This document shows positions 49,954-58,942 of a DNA stretch of 64,000 nt, one piece after another. The notes beneath the pieces were generated by a model. It saw only the letters and a program-made list of their open reading frames with translations, was not told the DNA's origin and did no database searches. Source of the DNA: CBFFRJ01 sp963530515 (GTDB lineage Bacteria; Pseudomonadota; Gammaproteobacteria; Enterobacterales; Enterobacteriaceae); NCBI GenBank assembly GCA_963530515.1, contig CAUSEC010000014.1, forward strand, positions 1-64,000. Direction: 5' to 3'. The position numbers were made by a program, and so were the translations under genes. The stretch's first letter is position 1, and each line of letters begins with the position of its first letter.

Positions 49954-50834
49954 GCGTGCTGGCGATTGATATTGGTGGCACCAAGCTTGCCGCCGCGCGG
50001 GTCGACCGTGACCTGAATATCCTTGAACGCTGCGAGATGCCCACACCGGCCAGCAAAACGCCAGACGCCTTACGTGCTGCCCTGCAAACGCTGGTTGAGC
50101 CGCTCAAATCCCGAGCCCGGCAGGTGGCGATTGCGTCCACCGGGATTATTCGCGAAGGCACATTGCTGGCGATCAACCCGCAAAACCTCGGCGGCCTGCT
50201 GCATTTTCCACTGGTCTCCACGCTGGAAACGCTGACGGGTCTGCCCGCGCTGGCGGTGAACGACGCGCAGGCGGCGGCGTGGGCGGAATTTCAGGCCTGC
50301 GAGGATGACATCAGCGAGATGGTGTTTATCACCGTCTCTACGGGGGTGGGCGGCGGCGTGGTAAGCGGCGGCAGGTTGCTGACCGGGCGTGACGGGCTGG
50401 CGGGCCATCTCGGCCACACTCTGGCCGATCCCCATGGGCCGGTGTGTGGTTGCGGGCGAGTGGGCTGCGTGGAGGCGATGGCTTCCGGGCGCGGGATGGC
50501 CGCAGCCGCGCAGGGCGAGCTTGCCGGATGTGATGCAAAGGCCATTTTTACCCAGGCAGCGAGGGGGCATGAGCAGGCGCGTGCGCTGGTTCAACGCTCG
50601 GCGCAGACGCTGGCACGGCTGATTGCTGATGTGAAAGCGACAACCGACTGCCAGCGCGTAGTGATGGGCGGCAGCATCGGTCTGGCACCGGGTTATCTTG
50701 CCCTGGTGCAAGGGTGTCTGGCGCAGATGCCCTCGATCTATCAGGTCGCGCTGAGCGCGGCACATTACCGGCACGATGCCGGATTACTGGGAGCCGCATT
50801 GCTGGCACAGGGAGCAAACAATGGTTATCAGTGA
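49950..50834 (+). CDS. nanK: N-acetylmannosamine kinase
   Basis: NanK phosphorylates ManNAc to ManNAc-6-phosphate with ATP. It is a ROK-family kinase of 294 residues: N-terminal phosphate loop LAIDIGGTKLAAARV, catalytic region TVSTGVGGGVVSGG, and the ROK zinc site GHTLADPHGPVCGCGRVGCVEAM. The start overlaps the nanE stop by four bases and the end overlaps nanQ by 14 bases, so translation is coupled along the operon. Confidence 0.98.
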   Translation: MSVLAIDIGGTKLAAARVDRDLNILERCEMPTPASKTPDALRAALQTLVEPLKSRARQVAIASTGIIREGTLLAINPQNLGGLLHFPLVSTLETLTGLPALAVNDAQAAAWAEFQACEDDISEMVFITVSTGVGGGVVSGGRLLTGRDGLAGHLGHTLADPHGPVCGCGRVGCVEAMASGRGMAAAAQGELAGCDAKAIFTQAARGHEQARALVQRSAQTLARLIADVKATTDCQRVVMGGSIGLAPGYLALVQGCLAQMPSIYQVALSAAHYRHDAGLLGAALLAQGANNGYQ

Positions 50835-51288
50835 CATCCCCTCGCTTCATGGCGCGGGTTTACATCCGGTGCTGGAAGACGCGCTGACGCTGGCGCTGGC
50901 CGCCCGTCCGCAGGAAAAAGCACCGGGGCAGTATGCGCTGCGTGGTGAGAGTATCTTTATGAATGTGATGCAGTTTGCCACTCAGCCACCGGCGCAAAAA
51001 CGGGCTGAACTGCACGAACAATTTATTGATATCCAATTGCTGCTGGCGGGCGAAGAGCGCATTTTGTGTGGCGTTGCAGGCTCTGCACGCCAGTGCGACG
51101 AATGGCACGCTGAGGAGGATTATCAGCTCTGCTCGGAAATAGCCAACGAGCAGGACGTGACTTTGACGCCGGGAATGTTTGCGGTCTTTATGCCGGGTGA
51201 GCCACACAAGCCGGGCTGCGTGGTGGATAAAGCCGAAGAGATTAAGAAGGTGGTCGTGAAGGTGCATGCCAGTTTGCTGACGGCATAA
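50821..51288 (+). CDS. nanQ: N-acetylneuraminate anomerase NanQ
   Basis: NanQ (YhcH) speeds the conversion between alpha and beta sialic acid anomers. It is a DUF386/YhcH-YjgK-YiaL family cupin-like protein of 155 residues (ATG 50821 inside the end of nanK). Metal-binding histidines and acidic residues are visible in ELHEQFIDIQLLLAGEER and VFMPGEPHKPG. Last gene of the nan operon, followed by a bidirectional terminator shared with gltD. In K-12 further yhc genes follow; here gltD does. Confidence 0.96.
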   Translation: MVISDIPSLHGAGLHPVLEDALTLALAARPQEKAPGQYALRGESIFMNVMQFATQPPAQKRAELHEQFIDIQLLLAGEERILCGVAGSARQCDEWHAEEDYQLCSEIANEQDVTLTPGMFAVFMPGEPHKPGCVVDKAEEIKKVVVKVHASLLTA

Positions 51289-51325
51289 AAAAAGCCGGAT
51301 AATTTATTTATCCGGCTTTATTTCT
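51287..51325 (+). terminator. Bidirectional terminator between nanQ and gltD
   Basis: Arms GCCGGATAA (51294-51302) and TTATCCGGC (51308-51316), A/T runs on both sides. Confidence 0.9.
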
Positions 51326-51341
51326 CAACACGCAGAGCGGG

Positions 51342-52760
51342 TTACACTTCCAGCCAGTTCATGATGCCATCAGCCGCTTTACGGCCTTCGGCAATCGCGG
51401 TCACCACTAAATCAGAACCACGGACGATATCGCCACCGGCAAAGATTTTCGGGTTGCTGGTCTGGAACGCATTTTCGTTGCCTTCTGGCGCGATGATACG
51501 GCCCTGAGAATCCAGTTCGACGCTGTGTTTCGCCAGCCATTCCATGCTGTGAGGACGGAAACCAAACGCCATCACCACTGCGTCTGCCGGCACCACATGC
51601 TCAGAACCTGCCACGATTTCAGCACGACGACGGCCTTTTTCATCCGGTTTGCCCATCTCGGTGCGCGCCATTTTCACGCCGGACACTTTACCGTTAGCGT
51701 TGATTTCAACACCCAGCGGCTGCACGTTGAACTGAAACTCCACGCCTTCTTCACGCGCGTTTTTCACTTCACGGCGGGAACCCGGCATGTTTTCTTCATC
51801 GCGGCGATAGCCACAAATCACGTGCTTCGCGCCCTGACGAATAGAGGTACGCACGCAGTCCATCGCGGTATCACCCCCGCCCAGAACCACCACGCGTTTG
51901 CCTTCCATGTTGGTGTACGGCTCTTCAGGCGTATCACCAAAGCCCATGATCTGCTTGGTATTGGCGATAAGGAACGGCAGTGCATCATACACGCCATCCG
52001 CATCTTCGTTTTCGAGGCCACCGCGCATGGACTGGTAGGTGCCGACGCCCAGGAATACCGCGTCGTAATCTTTCAGCAGGTCATCAAGCTGTATGTCGCG
52101 ACCGACTTCGGTGTTCAGATTGAACTCGATACCCATGTCGGTGAAGATTTCACGACGACGGGTCATCACTTCTTTCTCCAGCTTGAAGGCCGGGATACCG
52201 AAGGTCAGCAGGCCACCGATTTCCGGGTGACGGTCAAACACCACCGCTTTCACGCCGTTACGGGTCAGCACGTCCGCGCAGGCCAGACCGGCCGGGCCTG
52301 CACCGATGATGGCAACGCGTTTGTCGGTCTGTTTCACGCCGGTCAGATCCGGGCGCCAGCCCATTTCGAACGCTTTATCGTTGATGTAGCGCTCGATGTT
52401 ACCGATGGTCACCGCGCCGAACTCGTCATTCAGCGTACAGGAGCCTTCACACAGGCGGTCCTGCGGGCAAACGCGCCCACAGACTTCCGGCAGGGTGTTG
52501 GTCTGGTGTGACAGCTCAGCGGCTTCAAAAATACGTCCTTCGTTAGCCAGCTTCAGCCAGTTCGGGATGTAGTTATGGACCGGACACTTCCACTCGCAGT
52601 ATGGGTTACCACAGGAGAGGCAGCGATCTGCCTGCGCCTTGGCCTGGCCTTCCGAAAATGGCTCGTAAATTTCAATAAATTCAATTTTACGGATCTTCAG
52701 CGGTTTCTTTGGCGGATCGACACGCTGTAAATCTATAAACTGGTATACGTTCTGACTCAT
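51342..52760 (-). CDS. gltD: Glutamate synthase small subunit
   Basis: GltD feeds electrons from NADPH to GltB for glutamate synthesis. The 472 residues equal E. coli GltD. N-terminal cysteine clusters for two 4Fe-4S centres (CLSCGNPYCEWKCP and CGRVCPQDRLCEGSC), FAD-binding VAIIGAGPAGLACADVL, NADPH-binding VVLGGGDTAMDCVR and the terminal FAD motif KIFAGGDIVRGSDLVVTAIAEGRKAA are present. It lies 9 bases after gltB in gltBD; gltF is not found after it. Confidence 0.99.
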   Translation of the reverse strand: MSQNVYQFIDLQRVDPPKKPLKIRKIEFIEIYEPFSEGQAKAQADRCLSCGNPYCEWKCPVHNYIPNWLKLANEGRIFEAAELSHQTNTLPEVCGRVCPQDRLCEGSCTLNDEFGAVTIGNIERYINDKAFEMGWRPDLTGVKQTDKRVAIIGAGPAGLACADVLTRNGVKAVVFDRHPEIGGLLTFGIPAFKLEKEVMTRRREIFTDMGIEFNLNTEVGRDIQLDDLLKDYDAVFLGVGTYQSMRGGLENEDADGVYDALPFLIANTKQIMGFGDTPEEPYTNMEGKRVVVLGGGDTAMDCVRTSIRQGAKHVICGYRRDEENMPGSRREVKNAREEGVEFQFNVQPLGVEINANGKVSGVKMARTEMGKPDEKGRRRAEIVAGSEHVVPADAVVMAFGFRPHSMEWLAKHSVELDSQGRIIAPEGNENAFQTSNPKIFAGGDIVRGSDLVVTAIAEGRKAADGIMNWLEV

Positions 52761-52769
52761 TGCTACCCC

Positions 52770-55700
52770 TTACTGCGCCTGCACCCGCAGCTCAGCTGCG
52801 GAACGACTACGGTGACCTAACAGAGCTTTCACATCGCTGGATTTTGGTTTCACCAGCGCGAACTTCGTTGAGAAGGTCGGCCAGTTCGCCAGAATCTCTT
52901 CACCACGTGAAGAACCGGTATGTTGTACGTGCTCGGTGATCAGACCGCGCAGATGTTCTTCGTGGATAGCGAGGTCATCGACGCTCAGGACTTCCACCAG
53001 TTCCGGGTTCACGCGTTTGCGGAATTCGCCGTCTTCATCCAGTACGTAGGCGAAGCCGCCCGTCATACCTGCGCCAAAGTTGACGCCCGTTTTGCCGAGG
53101 ATACAGACGATACCGCCGGTCATGTATTCGCAGCCGTTATCACCAATACCTTCAACCACGGTAATCGCACCGGAGTTACGCACGCCGAAGCGCTCACCTG
53201 CGCGGCCAGCGGCGTACAGACGACCACCGGTTGCGCCATACAGGCAGGTGTTACCGATGATGCTCGCTTCGTGGCTACGGTAAGCAGAGCCGACCGGCGG
53301 ACGAACCGCCACTAAGCCGCCTGCCATGCCTTTGCCCACGTAGTCGTTCGCATCGCCGGTCAGATACAGCTCAACGCCGCCTGCGTTCCACACGCCGAAG
53401 CTCTGGCCTGCGGTACCGCTGAAGTGCGCTTTAATCGGGTCAGCTGCCAGGCCCTGGTCGCCATGGAACTGGGCGATGTAGCCGGACAGAGACGCACCGA
53501 CGGAGCGGTCCGTGTTGCGGATATCAAACCAGAAGGTTTTGCTCTGGCGTTCGTCCACAAACGGTTTTGCCTGTTGCAGCAGCTGCGCATTGAGCACGCC
53601 ATTATCAAACGGCGGGTTGTTCTCGGTGCAGAACAGCGCTTTACCCGGATGCGGTTCAGCGGTTTCCAGCAGTTTGGACAGATCCAGCTTCTGCTGTTTC
53701 GCCGTGAAGCCGTCCAGCTCTTTGAGCAGGTCAGTACGGCCAATCAGGTCGACCAGGCGTTTCACGCCCAGTTGCGCCATCAGCTCACGGGTTTCACGGG
53801 CGATAAATTCAAAGTAGTTGGTCACTTTGAACGGCAGGCCGTGATAGTGGTTCTTACGCAGTTTGTCGTCCTGGGTTGCAACACCCGTTGCGCAGTTGTT
53901 CAGGTGACAAATACGCAGGTATTTACAGCCGAGTGCAACCATCGGGCCGGTACCGAAGCCGAAGCTTTCAGCGCCAAGGATCGCTGCTTTAATGATGTCC
54001 TGACCGGTTTTCAGACCGCCATCGGTTTGCAAACGAATCTTGTGACGCAGGCCGTTAGCCACCAGCGCCTGCTGGGTTTCCACCAGGCCCAGTTCCCACG
54101 GGCAGCCCGCGTATTTCACGGAAGAGAGCGGGCTTGCACCCGTACCGCCGTCGTAGCCTGCAATGGTAATCAGGTCTGCGTAGGCTTTCGCTACGCCCGT
54201 CGCGATGGTTCCCACGCCAGGTTCAGACACCAGCTTCACGGAGATCATTGCTTTCGGGTTGACCTGTTTGAGGTCGAAAATCAACTGCGCCAGATCCTCG
54301 ATAGAGTAAATATCGTGGTGCGGCGGAGGTGAAATCAGGGTCACGCCTGGAACGGAATAACGCAGCTTGGCGATGTACGGAGTGACTTTGTCACCCGGTA
54401 ACTGACCGCCTTCACCCGGTTTCGCGCCCTGGGCCACTTTAATCTGGATAACGTCAGCGTTGACCAGGTAAGCCGGGGTCACACCAAAGCGACCAGAGGC
54501 CACCTGCTTGATACGTGACACTTTATTGGTGCCGTAGCGCGCTGGATCTTCGCCGCCTTCACCGGAGTTGGAGAAGCCGCCGAGGCTGTTCATGGCTTCT
54601 GCCAGTGCTTCGTGCGCCTCCGGGCTCAGTGCGCCGATGGACATTGCCGCGGTATCAAAGCGTTTGAACAACTCGCTGGCGGGTTCAACGTCGTTGATGC
54701 TGACGGTTTCGCCGTTTGGCGTAATCGCGAGCAGGTCACGCAGTGTCGCTGCCGGACGCTCATTCACCAGTTTGGCGTACTGCTCATAATCGCTGTACTC
54801 GCCGCTCTGCACGGCTTGTTGCAGGGTACGCACCACGTCCGGGTTATAAGCGTGATATTCGCCACCGTGAACGTATTTGAGCTGACCACCCTGATCCAGC
54901 GGCTTACGTGCCAGCCAGGCGCGTTTAGACAGATTCAGCAGATCCTGCTGGAAGTCAGAGAAGCCTGCACCACTGATACGGCTGACCACGCCCTGGAAGC
55001 ACAGATCCGAGACATCTTCATGCAGACCGACCGCTTCGAACAGCTTCGAGCAGCGGTAGGAGGCAATGGTCGAGATGCCCATTTTGGACATGATCTTGTA
55101 CAGACCTTTGTTGATGCCGTTACGGTAGTTCAGCATCACCGCACGGTAGTCTTTCTCGATAGCCTTGGTATCGACCAGCTTAGCCAGCGTTTCGTAAGCC
55201 AGGTACGGGTAGATAGCCGTGGCACCGAAGCCTAACAGCACGGCAAAGTGATGCGGGTCGCGGGCGCTCGCCGTTTCAACAATGATGTTGGCATCGCAGC
55301 GCAGGCTCTTGTCGACCAGGCGAGTCTGAATCGCCCCGACAGCCATCGGAGCCGGAACCGGCAGGCGGTTTTTCGCAATGGCACGGTCAGACAGCACCAG
55401 CAGTACGGTACCGTTACGGACCATCTGCTCGGCTTTGTTGCACAGCGCTTTGACGGTTTCTTCCAGCGTGGTTTGGGTCACGTCGAAAGTAATATCCAGC
55501 ACGTCGGCACGATAATGTTCTTCTTTCATCGTGGTGAGCTGGGTGAAATCGGAGTACAGCAGAATCGGCGATTTGAAGCTCAGACGGTGCGCCTGGCCTT
55601 CGGCTTCGCAGAAGACGTTCATTTCGCGGCCGATGCTGGTGGCCAGTGACATCACGTGCGCTTCACGCAGCGGGTCGATTGGCGGGTTGGTCACCTGCGC

Positions 55701-57230
55701 AAACTGCTGACGGAAGTAATCGTAAATGATACGCGGCTGGCTGGAGAGCACGGCAAACGGGGTATCATCGCCCATTGAACCGACTGCTTCCTGGCCATTT
55801 TCGCCCAGCACACGGATAACCGAATCCAGCTCTTCGAAACTGTAGTTAAACTGTTTCTGGTAGCTTGCCAGCAGGTCGTCATCCATTTCGCGGGTGCCAA
55901 CCTGATCGTCGGCCAGTTCTTCGAACGGCACCAGACGACGGACGTTTTTCTCCATCCACTCTTTATACGGGTGGCGGCTTTTCAGATCGTTATCGGTTTC
56001 AGCGGAGTGCAGAATGCGGCCACCACGGGTGTCGATAACCATCAGTTCGCCAGGGCCGACGCGGCCTTTCTCGACCACTTCATCCGGCTGGTAATCCCAG
56101 ATGCCGACTTCAGAAGCACAGGTGATCAGCTTGTCTTTGGTGATGACGTAGCGCGCCGGGCGCAGACCGTTACGGTCCAGGTTACAGGCGGCGAAACGCC
56201 CATCGGACATGACGATACCTGCCGGGCCATCCCACGGCTCCATGTGCATGGAGTTGAAGTCGAAGAAGGAGCGCAGGTCCGGGTCCATATCCGGGTTGTT
56301 CTGCCAGGCTGGCGGCACCAGCAGGCGCATGGCACGGACGATGTCCATACCGCCCGCCAGCAGCAGCTCAAGCATGTTATCCATTGAGCTGGAGTCAGAG
56401 CCGGTTTCGTTCACGAACGGTGCGGCATCATGCAGGTCGGGGATCAATGGCGTTTTGAATTTGTAAGTACGCGCGCGCGCCCACTGGCGGTTACCGGTGA
56501 TGGTGTTGATTTCACCGTTGTGTGCCAGGTAGCGGAACGGCTGCGCCAGCGGCCAGCGCGGCACGGTGTTGGTGGAGAAGCGCTGGTGGAACAGGCAGAT
56601 GGCCGATTCCAGACGCAGGTCCGCGAGATCCAGGTAGAAACGCGGCAGGTCTATAGGCATGCACAGACCTTTATAGATGTTCACGACATTGGAGAGGCTA
56701 CAAACGTAGAAGTCTTTATCTTCCTGCAGGCGCTTTTCGATGCGACGACGGGCGATAAACAGACGACGCTCCATATCGCGAGGACGCCAGCCTGCCGGGG
56801 CGTTGACGAAAATCTGTTCAATGCGAGGCAGCGAGGAGAGGGCGATTTCACCGAGTACCCCTTCGTTGGTCGGCACGTCGCGCCAGCCAACAATCGACAG
56901 GGTCTCTTGCTGAAGTTCTTCTTCTACAACGCGGCGAGCAGCAGCGGCTTTTTCTGGATCCTGATTCAGGAACAGCATGCCGACGGCGTAATTTTTGGCT
57001 AAACGCCAGCCGCGTTCTTCCGCAACAATACGGAAGAAACGATCGGGTTTTTGGAGCAGCAAACCACAACCGTCACCGGTTTTTCCATCGGCGAGAATTG
57101 CACCACGGTGCTGCATACGGGCCAGTGCGTGTATGGCGGTACGCACTACCTTGTGGCTAGGTTCGCCTTCTATGTGGGCGATCAGGCCGAAACCACAGTT
57201 ATCCCTCTCAAGGGATTTATCGTACAACAT
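52770..57230 (-). CDS. gltB: Glutamate synthase large subunit
   Basis: GltB makes two glutamates from glutamine and 2-oxoglutarate. The 1486 residues equal the current E. coli form. An 11-residue propeptide (MLYDKSLERDN) is removed to expose the catalytic Cys12 (CGFGLIAH) of the class II amidotransferase domain. The FMN-binding synthase barrel (SGEGGEDPARYGTNKVSRIKQ, GYDGGTGASPLSS) carries the 3Fe-4S cysteines in GCKYLRICHLNNCATG, and the C-terminal beta-helix domain is rich in GxxG repeats. ATG 57230 has GGGGAGG ten bases upstream. A short in-frame upstream ORF ends eight codons before. Confidence 0.99.
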   Translation of the reverse strand: MLYDKSLERDNCGFGLIAHIEGEPSHKVVRTAIHALARMQHRGAILADGKTGDGCGLLLQKPDRFFRIVAEERGWRLAKNYAVGMLFLNQDPEKAAAARRVVEEELQQETLSIVGWRDVPTNEGVLGEIALSSLPRIEQIFVNAPAGWRPRDMERRLFIARRRIEKRLQEDKDFYVCSLSNVVNIYKGLCMPIDLPRFYLDLADLRLESAICLFHQRFSTNTVPRWPLAQPFRYLAHNGEINTITGNRQWARARTYKFKTPLIPDLHDAAPFVNETGSDSSSMDNMLELLLAGGMDIVRAMRLLVPPAWQNNPDMDPDLRSFFDFNSMHMEPWDGPAGIVMSDGRFAACNLDRNGLRPARYVITKDKLITCASEVGIWDYQPDEVVEKGRVGPGELMVIDTRGGRILHSAETDNDLKSRHPYKEWMEKNVRRLVPFEELADDQVGTREMDDDLLASYQKQFNYSFEELDSVIRVLGENGQEAVGSMGDDTPFAVLSSQPRIIYDYFRQQFAQVTNPPIDPLREAHVMSLATSIGREMNVFCEAEGQAHRLSFKSPILLYSDFTQLTTMKEEHYRADVLDITFDVTQTTLEETVKALCNKAEQMVRNGTVLLVLSDRAIAKNRLPVPAPMAVGAIQTRLVDKSLRCDANIIVETASARDPHHFAVLLGFGATAIYPYLAYETLAKLVDTKAIEKDYRAVMLNYRNGINKGLYKIMSKMGISTIASYRCSKLFEAVGLHEDVSDLCFQGVVSRISGAGFSDFQQDLLNLSKRAWLARKPLDQGGQLKYVHGGEYHAYNPDVVRTLQQAVQSGEYSDYEQYAKLVNERPAATLRDLLAITPNGETVSINDVEPASELFKRFDTAAMSIGALSPEAHEALAEAMNSLGGFSNSGEGGEDPARYGTNKVSRIKQVASGRFGVTPAYLVNADVIQIKVAQGAKPGEGGQLPGDKVTPYIAKLRYSVPGVTLISPPPHHDIYSIEDLAQLIFDLKQVNPKAMISVKLVSEPGVGTIATGVAKAYADLITIAGYDGGTGASPLSSVKYAGCPWELGLVETQQALVANGLRHKIRLQTDGGLKTGQDIIKAAILGAESFGFGTGPMVALGCKYLRICHLNNCATGVATQDDKLRKNHYHGLPFKVTNYFEFIARETRELMAQLGVKRLVDLIGRTDLLKELDGFTAKQQKLDLSKLLETAEPHPGKALFCTENNPPFDNGVLNAQLLQQAKPFVDERQSKTFWFDIRNTDRSVGASLSGYIAQFHGDQGLAADPIKAHFSGTAGQSFGVWNAGGVELYLTGDANDYVGKGMAGGLVAVRPPVGSAYRSHEASIIGNTCLYGATGGRLYAAGRAGERFGVRNSGAITVVEGIGDNGCEYMTGGIVCILGKTGVNFGAGMTGGFAYVLDEDGEFRKRVNPELVEVLSVDDLAIHEEHLRGLITEHVQHTGSSRGEEILANWPTFSTKFALVKPKSSDVKALLGHRSRSAAELRVQAQ

Positions 57231-57251
57231 ATCAGTGAACCTCCCCAGGCT

Positions 57252-57311
57252 CTACGGGACCCCCTCCTGACCGACGCGCACAGGCACAACAAGAGCATGG
57301 CGACGGGGCAT
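57252..57311 (-). CDS. Upstream ORF in frame with gltB, 19 codons
   Basis: On the minus strand ATG 57311, preceded by CGAGGC, encodes MPRRHALVVPVRVGQEGVP and ends at an amber codon (57252-57254). The same frame then continues seven codons (SLGRFTD) into the gltB ATG. From memory, older E. coli GltB annotations carry an N-terminal extension with the same RRHAL-VPVR-G pattern and a sense codon at the amber position. It may be a regulatory leader peptide or the trace of a longer GltB N-terminus. Confidence 0.45.
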   Translation of the reverse strand: MPRRHALVVPVRVGQEGVP

Positions 57312-57590
57312 AATGCCTCGAATGTCGCCCTCTTTAATTTCCTTTTCGCATCGGTACACAAGTGTTGAGGACTTGCTTAAGAGGGAATCACAATAACTGC
57401 ATAAATATGATGAGCAGACCGCTCATCCAGAAAGCTTCCAGCGGATTCCCAACTTATCGGGAATCCTTATTCAGGTCAAATGCCAGGCTTATTTATACAA
57501 AATTGTGCTAAAGATGTCTTAATCATTTGAAATATAAATGTATTTAACCTTTTTCACATTGCTGGAACGTAACGGTAACCCGCTACGTTA

Positions 57591-57606
57591 TGTGATCTGT
57601 CTCACT
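57591..57606. promoter_or_regulatory. Putative CRP site in the gltB-yhcC intergenic region
   Basis: TGTGATCTGTCTCACT matches the CRP consensus TGTGA-N6-TCACA at nine of ten positions. CRP and Lrp are known to act at gltB in E. coli. The 590 bases between the uORF and yhcC otherwise hold no gene; they are AT-rich in parts (57480-57560) as expected for an Lrp/IHF-controlled region. Confidence 0.5.
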
Positions 57607-57901
57607 ATCGGAAAGCCCGCTTATTGCGTTACCGTACTAACTGGCGAGTACTTTGCAGAGTTTTATTCTGCAATATTGGTTGTGGTTGCATAAAGACACT
57701 GTTTTGCATGGGTGATAGTATTTTTGCAAAATATCCTGTGAACATAAGGAAAAGTAATTGTCTTTGGTGTGAATGAAATTGCGGTAATAGTGACTTTTTA
57801 TGCAATGAATAAAAGCGTTGCCGGGCGATTGATCCACATCATCGCCGTCGAAAGCTAAAAATGGCAGGCTTGGCCCTTTCCAGAGCGCGGCCTTTCAGAT
57901 T

Positions 57902-58831
57902 ATGCAGTTACAAAAATTAGTCAATATGTTTGGTGGGGATCTTGCCCGCCGTTATGGTGAAAAAGTTCATAAACTGACGCTACATGGTGGTTTTAGCTGC
58001 CCAAATCGTGATGGCACTATCGGGCGTGGCGGCTGTACTTTCTGCAATGTGGCTTCTTTTGCCGACGAAGCACAACAGCACCGCTCCATTGCTGAGCAAC
58101 TTGCGCATCAGGCGCATCTGGTCAATCGCGCAAAACGTTATCTCGCATATTTCCAGGCCTACACCAGCACCTGGGCTGAAGTGCAGGTGCTGCGTTCCAT
58201 GTATCAACAGGCTATCAGCCAGGCCAACATTGTGGGTCTGTGCGTGGGAACGCGCCCGGACTGCGTGCCGGAAGCGGTGCTCGACCTGCTCAGCGAATAC
58301 CATGAACAGGGTTATGAAGTCTGGCTCGAACTGGGTTTGCAAACCGCGCACGATAAAACGCTGCATCGCATTAATCGCGGCCATGATTTTGCCTGCTATC
58401 AGCACACCACCCGACTGGCCCGCGAGCGAGGCCTGAAAGTCTGTAGCCACCTGATTGTCGGTTTACCGGGGGAAGGGCAGGCTGAGTGCCTGCAAACGCT
58501 ACAGCGCGTCGTGGAGACGGGCGTAGACGGCATTAAGCTGCACCCTTTGCATATCGTCAAAGGCAGCATCATGGCGAAGGCCTGGGAAGCGGGCAGATTG
58601 AGCGGCATTGAACTGGACGCCTACACCCTGACTGCCGGCGAGATGATTCGTCACACGCCGCCGGAGGTGATTTATCACCGTATTTCGGCCAGCGCCCGCC
58701 GCCCTACGCTGCTGGCACCGTTGTGGTGTGAGAATCGCTGGACCGGCATGGTCGAACTCGATCGCTACCTCAATGAGCAGGGCGTGCAGGGCTCGGCGCT
58801 GGGGCGCTGCTGGACGCCTGAACCCGCTTAA
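57902..58831 (+). CDS. yhcC: Radical SAM protein YhcC
   Basis: A 309-residue radical SAM enzyme of the TIGR01212 family, function unknown to me. The 4Fe-4S cysteines are Cys33, Cys45 and Cys48 (C-x11-C-x2-C in FSCPNRDGTIGRGGCTFC), a longer spacing than the usual CxxxCxxC but normal in this family. Barrel motifs GLCVGTRPDCVP, WLELGLQTAHDKTL and HLIVGLPGEGQAE are clear. Length equals E. coli. It lies upstream of arcB in the same direction, 111 bases apart. Confidence 0.96.
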   Translation: MQLQKLVNMFGGDLARRYGEKVHKLTLHGGFSCPNRDGTIGRGGCTFCNVASFADEAQQHRSIAEQLAHQAHLVNRAKRYLAYFQAYTSTWAEVQVLRSMYQQAISQANIVGLCVGTRPDCVPEAVLDLLSEYHEQGYEVWLELGLQTAHDKTLHRINRGHDFACYQHTTRLARERGLKVCSHLIVGLPGEGQAECLQTLQRVVETGVDGIKLHPLHIVKGSIMAKAWEAGRLSGIELDAYTLTAGEMIRHTPPEVIYHRISASARRPTLLAPLWCENRWTGMVELDRYLNEQGVQGSALGRCWTPEPA

Positions 58832-58942
58832 TCATTCCTGGAATGAATGCCAAATCTCATTCCTTGCCGCATTTTTCGCACAACCTTCAACGCCTTGCTC
58901 AGAATTGAGTATTATTGAGCGGACTTGTTTGAGGAAATCGTT

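Noticed and set aside
51525..52511. A 328-codon rightward frame opposite gltD
   Set aside because: Antisense shadow of gltD with biased composition.
57051..57368. A 105-codon rightward frame spanning the gltB start and leader
   Set aside because: It is antisense to gltB and to the uORF and has no support of its own.
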